A stretch of 20,685 nucleotides of DNA from JBFHES01 sp041584015. Lineage in GTDB: Bacteria > Bacteroidota > Bacteroidia > Bacteroidales > M50B96. Of the stretch, positions 15,363-20,685 are shown piece after piece. A program made the position numbers and the translations under genes. The notes below the pieces were generated by a model. The model ran no database searches. It was given only the letters and a program-made list of their open reading frames with translations, and was not told the origin of the DNA. Position 1 is the first letter of the stretch, and every line of letters starts with the position of its first letter. The stretch spans positions 1 through 20,685 of the forward strand of contig JBFHES010000045.1 of the NCBI GenBank assembly GCA_041584015.1, written 5' to 3'.

Positions 15363-17798
15363 TTAATAATATCGTCTTCTCCTTTTCTTTATTCGTCGCC
15401 TAAAGATGTAATACGCGATTAGCAGTGCAAAAGCGATAGGTAATAGTATCTGAACTATTGCCACCAGATTAATATCTCTATTCAACAGTTTGCTATGATC
15501 TGCGTCTGTATACGGTGCTAAATTTAGTTTATCGCCTATCGTTGTCAAGGATGTTAAAAATACATTGCCATCTGGTAAATCCTGATGGCAGGAAATACAA
15601 ACTCCGACACGCTCCATTTTTTCGCGTTGATATTGTGTAAGCGGGCCAGACAGCATCCAGTGGTGCCCAACGGTTTGTAGTTGTTTACCATCTCTGGTTA
15701 CAATCTGCGATAAATCATTTAACATCTCAGGAATGGCATTAATTTGCGGTGTAGATCTTTGGGCCAAGCGTTCGCCAGTAGCAGCGCTAATATCTTTGTA
15801 GATATCCTGTTCATATCCTTTTCTAAACTCCCCATTTGTTATTCCATAGCCAAGAGTTTTCGGATTCGCGTGACAAGAGACACATGCTCGTGCTTTCTTA
15901 CCAATGGTATGCGGCTGTGCAGGGGTAACGTCCGTACCAAGCTGTCCTGCCTCCCCTCCATTTTCCATTCCTGGCGGGGTTCTCCAAATTTTATTAAGGG
16001 CAAGTATTTCACCATCTTCACCTATTACGGTTGTTATTTGCTGACAACCCGGAATCAAAGGACTTACGCGTCCCTCACCATTGATTCCCAGTATTGGATC
16101 TTCCCATCTAAGATAGCTTCTTCCTTCATATGATTTGCCAGGCATCATTTCTGTATCCACATTGGAATCCGATTCGGATGTTTCACCATTATCAAAATGT
16201 TTATTCCCACACTTAACCCAGTCCTTAGATCTTACCTTTTTTGAAAAATCAACTTTTACGTGACAACCATAACATTGGGCAGCCCAGGTGCTATGGCAAG
16301 CATAACACTCCATATTCTTCATATGCTCCTTAACCCCAACCATTGCGGTATAAGCATTTACGTTTTCATCCCAGTCACCTTCGTTCACAACATTCTTTAG
16401 CACGGGCACCTTAAATTCTTGTCCTCCGGCAGTATTCACGATTATATTATCACCTCTGCGCACTACATTCCCAAAAGGATTTCCTCTGGCGGTAAGTATA
16501 TAGCCATCTTCTTGAGGATACACTTTCCCAAATTTTTTCTGTTGAATTAATAATTCATCAGTTATGCCACGCCCGCGGTCTAAAATCTCTAAGTCAAATT
16601 CTTCACCATAACCCAATGGTAGTTCCCATGGGAATTTATCAGGAGTGCCATGACAATCAAAGCATTCAATTTCAACCGCAGCTAGTGTAGTACCGTGTAT
16701 GTTGCCATTGCCATGCACATCGGCAGTGGTGTGGCAATCCTGGCACAACAATCTGCCCTTTGGATTACCATCCCGACTATCCAGGCTATGATGTGCATCC
16801 TCCCGAATATAGTGGTAATTCTTTCCGTGTAACTTTCGTTGCTTATTACCTTCTTCAGTCCAAGGTGAGCTATAAGCAGATTCCATTATTCCGAGAAAGG
16901 AAACGCCAACCCTTTTGCCTCGGTTATGACATGCCGTGCATTCTTCACTTGGTATCCCTGAATATTCTGTAGTTTGTGTCTTCACTTTTGCTTCACGTGT
17001 TGCTTGTATAGAATGGATCAGAAGATGCCCGGCCTCTGTTTTGTCTATACTCATATCGTTGCCTTCGTAATATCCTTCCACGCTGTAAGGAATATGACAA
17101 GAAGAACAGCCCATCCCTCTATAATCACCACGACGTTTGGCTCCCTTTACACCAATATGGCAACGCTGACATTCTCCACGTATGTAGGTGTACACAGCAT
17201 TCTCAGGATGTTCCGTGAGCGAGCTTAAATCTGTTTTTGGTAATAGCTCCAGCGAATCGGGAAATGCATAATCATGCTTTTCATGCAGACCTTTTAGATA
17301 ATTAGCATAAACCTCGTTTCCAATAATCGGTTTCTTACCATCTTCATCTTTAATTGTGTAGTTTCCATAGATTGCCTTATAACCAGTTGTAGCGCCCCAC
17401 CCCCAGATTGCTCCCTGAATTTTCCCTGCTTCGGTTTGCATTAAACTCCTGTTCATAGCATATATATACTCCTCATGACACTTGCCACAGGTTCGCTCAT
17501 TAACCCACATTGACGATGGGTAACGAATGATGTCTTTATGGGCTAGTATCTTATTCTTCTCCTCAGAAACATTTCCAGCATGACAAACCGTACATCCGTT
17601 AGGATCACCAACTTTTGTTCCCTCCGCATAGATAGCCTGCATCATTCCACTCTCATTAGAACGAATATGTGCAATTTGCTTATGACACGACAAACAACCA
17701 CTTTCCTCTTCTGGATATATATCACCTACTTGATTAATAGCAGGTAAATGAGCAATTTCCGAATCTGGTAAACCATATGAAAATACAAGCAGCAACAC
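15363..17798 (-). CDS. Dodecahaem c-type cytochrome with C-terminal membrane anchor
   Basis: Protein of 811 residues from a GTG at 17798, with twelve CXXCH haem-binding motifs: CLSCH 35, CTVCH 69, CGKCH 104, CQRCH 210, CSSCH 231, CTACH 287, CQDCH 352, CFDCH 379, CYACH 498, CYGCH 509, CVSCH 639 and CISCH 734. A further CGNKH at 530 lacks the second Cys. Many extra His residues could be distal ligands. A TM at about 777-799 is followed by a very basic tail (RRRIKKRRRRYY), so the haem domain lies in the periplasm with a cytoplasmic C-terminus. The role is multihaem electron transfer or reduction; I do not recognise the family, and the CXXCK of NrfA is absent. From this start the signal peptide lacks a positive n-region; the in-frame sequence upstream supplies one but is cut by a TAA (see 17799-17834). 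No partner oxidoreductase or haem-lyase gene is adjacent. It is divergent from the hybrid kinase gene. Confidence 0.88.
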   Translation of the reverse strand: MLLLVFSYGLPDSEIAHLPAINQVGDIYPEEESGCLSCHKQIAHIRSNESGMMQAIYAEGTKVGDPNGCTVCHAGNVSEEKNKILAHKDIIRYPSSMWVNERTCGKCHEEYIYAMNRSLMQTEAGKIQGAIWGWGATTGYKAIYGNYTIKDEDGKKPIIGNEVYANYLKGLHEKHDYAFPDSLELLPKTDLSSLTEHPENAVYTYIRGECQRCHIGVKGAKRRGDYRGMGCSSCHIPYSVEGYYEGNDMSIDKTEAGHLLIHSIQATREAKVKTQTTEYSGIPSEECTACHNRGKRVGVSFLGIMESAYSSPWTEEGNKQRKLHGKNYHYIREDAHHSLDSRDGNPKGRLLCQDCHTTADVHGNGNIHGTTLAAVEIECFDCHGTPDKFPWELPLGYGEEFDLEILDRGRGITDELLIQQKKFGKVYPQEDGYILTARGNPFGNVVRRGDNIIVNTAGGQEFKVPVLKNVVNEGDWDENVNAYTAMVGVKEHMKNMECYACHSTWAAQCYGCHVKVDFSKKVRSKDWVKCGNKHFDNGETSESDSNVDTEMMPGKSYEGRSYLRWEDPILGINGEGRVSPLIPGCQQITTVIGEDGEILALNKIWRTPPGMENGGEAGQLGTDVTPAQPHTIGKKARACVSCHANPKTLGYGITNGEFRKGYEQDIYKDISAATGERLAQRSTPQINAIPEMLNDLSQIVTRDGKQLQTVGHHWMLSGPLTQYQREKMERVGVCISCHQDLPDGNVFLTSLTTIGDKLNLAPYTDADHSKLLNRDINLVAIVQILLPIAFALLIAYYIFRRRIKKRRRRYY

Positions 17799-17834
17799 TA
17801 CTATTTAGATAAAAATATAAGTGAATATCTTCAT
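17799..17834 (-). pseudogene. Severed signal-peptide start of the cytochrome gene, with in-frame TAA
   Basis: On the minus strand an ATG at 17834-17832 begins MKIFTYIFI, then a TAA stop at 17807-17805, then in the same frame IVV running into the annotated cytochrome. Read through, residues MKIFTYIFI-x-IVVLLLVFSYG form a good Sec signal peptide. One base change (TTA to TAA, for example) would explain it. It may be a true nonsense mutation, a sequencing error, or a sign that translation starts downstream at GTG 17798. Confidence 0.6.
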
Positions 17835-18013
17835 TTTTTTTGTTAGCTTGTGGCTTTTAACGTCCATAGGAAATATTTTGAAATAAAATTAGTAAATTCA
17901 CTATGGCTTTGCTTGGGATGGTCGCCTATAATGATTATAAATTACAAAGAAAAATGCAACCCTAACAATGCTCCATCGTAAGCTTAAATCCTTAATAATT
18001 GTTGCGAGTGCTT

Positions 18014-20008
18014 ATGAAAAAAGAAAATAAGAAGCCATCAGCTGATTTATCAACTGCCATGGACAATCTATTTCCATACCTAATCAATTATAATAGTGAT
18101 GGAACTATTCTTTATGCAAGCGAGAACCTACTATCAGACTTTTACAAAAATGAAAATATTGTTGGTCGTAATATCAACGATGCTCTTGCAGTTACGCATG
18201 CAAATAGAGATTGGCATATAGGATCGGACGTAAAGATTAAAAATTCAGAACCAATAGAATTTGACATCATTTGCAAGCCACAAACGGACTCAGATTATGA
18301 ATTAAAATTCAAAGTTATCGGACACCATACGGGTAATTCAAACATGCTGTTTACATGTATTTGCCATGAGACCTTGAATACAATTGAGACAATCAAGAAT
18401 TACAAGTCAAGTAATCAAGGGCTCATTGACCGGGAAGCAAGGCTTACAATGGTATTAGATAATATTCCATCCTATATTATTCTCTATAACGAAAAATTTG
18501 AAATTGAAAACATAAACTCTGCTGGCGAAATAGCCGCCAATCTCCCAATAACTAAGATCAGACAATCGAGAGGCTTTGAAGCGTTTGGTTGTGTAAACGC
18601 TATGTCGAATAAAGATGGATGTGGATATTCCGAAATCTGCAAAGAATGCAAATACCGAAATCAGGTGTTTAAAAGTTTTAAAACAGACACTCCACAATTA
18701 AATAAATCAATTAAGCTGAGAACAAGCTATAATGATGAAATTAAAACCAAGCACTTTAATGTCTCATCAATTCCTCTAACCATTCTTGGAGAGAAGAAGG
18801 TGATGGTTAAGATTGATGATAATTCGGAAAGAATTAAGATTGAATCCAACCTTCTTGAAGCTAAAACCAAAGCCGAAGAATCTGATAACCTAAAAGCAGC
18901 TTTTCTTGCGACCATGTCTCATGAGCTACGCACGCCGCTGAACACAGTCATTGGATTCTCTGAGCTTATTGAAGAACTGGACTCTGTTGAAGAGATTAAA
19001 GAAATGACCAAACTCATAAACAAGAGTGGAACACATCTATCAAAGATTGTCTCCGAAATATTAGAAATTAGCAATCTTCAAGGAAAGGAACTAAAAATAA
19101 ACAAGGAGTATTTCAGGCTATCACCACTTTACAGCGAGCTAAAAATAATTGCGCTAGATGAAATAAACGCAGCATCAAAAACAAATATAACCGTACAAAT
19201 TACCGGTGAAAAGAACGTTAATTCATTAGTATATTCTGATCAAATTAAACTTAAGAAAATATTCATACAGTTAATACGCAATGCCATCACTTTCACAAAA
19301 GAAGGCTCAATCGAGTTTGGCCATCATATTGATGAAGAAGGCAAGGTCATCTTTTATGTTAAAGATACAGGCATCGGAATAGACACCGACAATCATGAAA
19401 AACTCTTCAAAGAATTTATACAAATTGAAGAATATATGACACGCGAAAATGGTGGATTAGGAATAGGACTTTCTATCGCAAAAAGGCTAGTACAATCGCT
19501 TGGAGGACAGATATGGCTGAAGTCAGATAAGGGCATTGGCAGTGCTTTTTATTTTAAGCTAAATTGTTTGGTAGATTCAAAAGCAAAGCAAACCTCCAAA
19601 AAATCTTTTCCAAACTTAAATGGCAAGCGCATTCTTGTTGCCGAGGACAATGATTCCAATTTCAATTTTCTTAAGATTGTACTTAACAGAGCCAACCTAA
19701 ACTTCATAAGAGCCAAGAATGGCAAGGAAGCCGTAGATTTAATTAAGGAACATTCCGACATTCTGCTTGTATTAATGGATACTGAAATGCCAATAATGGA
19801 TGGAATTGAGGCGACCAAGCAAATTAAAGGAATCAACCCATCAATTACCATAATTGCACAGACAGCTTATGCTCTTGCCGGCGACAGGCGCAAGTGCGAA
19901 CAAGCCGGATGTGACGATTTTATTGCGAAACCTTATTCTGTCTCTAAAATGCTTAATAAGATCCAGCAATATCTTGAGCTAGGTGAAACGGATATTAAAA
20001 CCGATTAG
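18014..20008 (+). CDS. Hybrid histidine kinase with four-cysteine PAS domain and receiver
   Basis: A cytoplasmic 664-residue sensor kinase. A PAS-like region spans about 10-125 and a second PAS about 138-275. The second carries a Cys-rich insert with Cys193, Cys203, Cys209 and Cys212 (GC, then GCGYSEICKECKYRN), a pattern seen in some PAS kinases and suited to a metal or Fe-S cluster. The HisKA domain has FLATMSHELRTPLN with His303. HATPase_c has the N box QLIRNAITF, G1 DTGIGI and G2 GGLGIGLSIA. The C-terminal receiver begins ILVAEDND, has phosphoacceptor Asp589 in LMDTEMPIMDG, and ends with Lys in the AKPY motif. All catalytic residues are present, so it should autophosphorylate and pass phosphate to its own receiver and probably to an unlinked phosphotransfer protein. 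The start MKKENKK at 18014 is preferred over a TTG at 17999 that adds five residues. It is divergent from the cytochrome gene, so redox sensing is a plausible but unproven role. Confidence 0.93.
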   Translation: MKKENKKPSADLSTAMDNLFPYLINYNSDGTILYASENLLSDFYKNENIVGRNINDALAVTHANRDWHIGSDVKIKNSEPIEFDIICKPQTDSDYELKFKVIGHHTGNSNMLFTCICHETLNTIETIKNYKSSNQGLIDREARLTMVLDNIPSYIILYNEKFEIENINSAGEIAANLPITKIRQSRGFEAFGCVNAMSNKDGCGYSEICKECKYRNQVFKSFKTDTPQLNKSIKLRTSYNDEIKTKHFNVSSIPLTILGEKKVMVKIDDNSERIKIESNLLEAKTKAEESDNLKAAFLATMSHELRTPLNTVIGFSELIEELDSVEEIKEMTKLINKSGTHLSKIVSEILEISNLQGKELKINKEYFRLSPLYSELKIIALDEINAASKTNITVQITGEKNVNSLVYSDQIKLKKIFIQLIRNAITFTKEGSIEFGHHIDEEGKVIFYVKDTGIGIDTDNHEKLFKEFIQIEEYMTRENGGLGIGLSIAKRLVQSLGGQIWLKSDKGIGSAFYFKLNCLVDSKAKQTSKKSFPNLNGKRILVAEDNDSNFNFLKIVLNRANLNFIRAKNGKEAVDLIKEHSDILLVLMDTEMPIMDGIEATKQIKGINPSITIIAQTAYALAGDRRKCEQAGCDDFIAKPYSVSKMLNKIQQYLELGETDIKTD

Positions 20009-20157
20009 TAATATGTGTTTCTATCTTATTTATAATTCATTCGAGTATACACCTAATGAACATATTTTTAATTTTACAATTAATAAAAAAGCAGGTAAAA
20101 CACATTGTACCAGATTCAATTGAAGTTTTCACCGAACTCTCATGCAAATAATGCCAC

Positions 20158-20170
20158 TATCTTTAAGATA
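20158..20170. repeat. 13-base palindrome before the last PAS gene
   Basis: TATCTT and AAGATA form perfect 6-base arms around a single T, 36 bases before the ATG at 20207. It could be a regulator site; it is short and may be chance. The rest of 20009-20206 is AT-rich and shows no convincing promoter box or terminator. Confidence 0.25.
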
Positions 20171-20206
20171 CGATAGGGAGCTGTGAGAGCACAAAAAGTT
20201 GCTAAA

Positions 20207-20685
20207 ATGGGTAAGTCAAATAAAGAGAAAGCAAATAAGAAAAGCGTTGATGCAATTGCAGAGAGTCACCTCAAGTCATTCTTTATGCATAGCAATAATG
20301 TATTTTATATTCACGATACAAATCAACAAATTCAATTCATTAGTCCGCAAATTGAAGAACTTTTAGGATACAACCCTATTGAGGCCATGGTTAATTGGAC
20401 CGAACTAATTTCGGGGAATCCACTTAACAAAGTTGCCTTTGAACGCACCCAACAAGCCATTAAAACCGGCCAACGACAGAAACTATACGATGTAGAGTTA
20501 ATTCATAAAGACGGATCTACCAGATGGGTTGAAGTAAACGAATCGCCTATTGTTGAGAAAGGTGCAACAAAAGCAATCATTGGTTCATTAACTGACATTA
20601 CAGAAAGTAAACAAAACTTTTTTAGATCAGAAAACCTAAAGCAAACTCTGGCTTCGACCATAGACTCCTTAAACGAATACATTGC
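20207..20685 (+). CDS. PAS-domain sensor protein, 3'-truncated by window edge
   Basis: Open from the ATG at 20207 to the end of the window (159 complete codons), so it has no stop here. After a lysine-rich N-terminus (MGKSNKEKANKK) comes one PAS domain at about residues 22-135: VFYIHDTNQQIQFISPQIEE, LGYNPIEAM, a KDGSTRWVEV strand and the closing SLTDITESKQ. The chain continues into SENLKQTLASTIDSLNEYI, a helix that often leads into a histidine kinase or another PAS domain, but the output domain lies outside the window. A GTG at 20183 is in frame, preceded by AGGGAG, and would add eight residues; the ATG is the safer choice. It is on the same strand as the hybrid kinase, 198 bases downstream, so probably a separate unit. 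Confidence 0.85.
   Translation, partial: MGKSNKEKANKKSVDAIAESHLKSFFMHSNNVFYIHDTNQQIQFISPQIEELLGYNPIEAMVNWTELISGNPLNKVAFERTQQAIKTGQRQKLYDVELIHKDGSTRWVEVNESPIVEKGATKAIIGSLTDITESKQNFFRSENLKQTLASTIDSLNEYI

Noticed and set aside
17878..17935. TATTTTG, TATGGCTTTG and TATAAT-like strings upstream of the hybrid kinase
   Set aside because: None has the TAnnTTTG spacing with a -33 TTG at the right distance, so no promoter is called.

Overview
The window looks like chromosome from a free-living, AT-rich member of the Bacteroidota. The support is: weak or absent Shine-Dalgarno sequences, two candidate Bacteroidota -7 boxes (TAnnTTTG), a double-glycine leader peptide with a C39-peptidase ABC exporter and a short HlyD-type adaptor of the Bacteroidota kind, TPR-CHAT and Asp-box secreted proteins, and many PAS proteins. 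An environmental lineage such as Marinilabiliales/Cytophagales-like is a guess. No phage, IS element, tRNA, rRNA or CRISPR array was seen, and no stretch over 300 bases lacks a gene.

Layout. (1) 3-3676, plus strand: two sensor proteins in tandem. The first has four PAS domains plus GAF and is open at the left edge; the second is a membrane Cache-PAS protein. Neither has a kinase. (2) 3682-6957, minus: a large exported TPR-CHAT (caspase-like) protein, convergent with the sensors. (3) 7106-10391, plus: a peptide secretion cassette made of a 59-residue GG-leader precursor missed by size-limited ORF calling, a terminator, a C39 peptidase/ABC exporter, and a membrane-fusion protein overlapping it by one base. 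(4) 10416-13065: mtnP (minus), rpe plus an RsmI-like methyltransferase (plus, directly abutting), and a group II truncated haemoglobin (minus). (5) 13135-14292, minus: a secreted sialidase-superfamily protein with a good promoter candidate. (6) 14505-15356, plus: a third kinase-less sensor, polytopic. (7) 15363-17834, minus: a 12-haem cytochrome c whose signal peptide is broken by an in-frame TAA. (8) 18014-20008, plus: a hybrid histidine kinase with a four-cysteine PAS domain. (9) 20207 to the right edge: the start of another PAS protein.

Two things stand out. The three kinase-less sensors (genes 1, 2 and 6) end in the same tail, FVGREF(R)(I/V)KELK, after a coiled coil. Their spacing from a shared Arg-Thr pair is 19, 26 and 33 residues, so one, two or three heptads. 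Their codons differ while the residues are kept, which points to a selected output or docking module. Second, the GG-leader cassette exports a small, very acidic, cysteine-free product with a six-proline run. No modification enzyme or immunity gene is visible, and a CHAT protein is transcribed divergently from it. How these parts cooperate is inference; the sequence shows only architecture and proximity.
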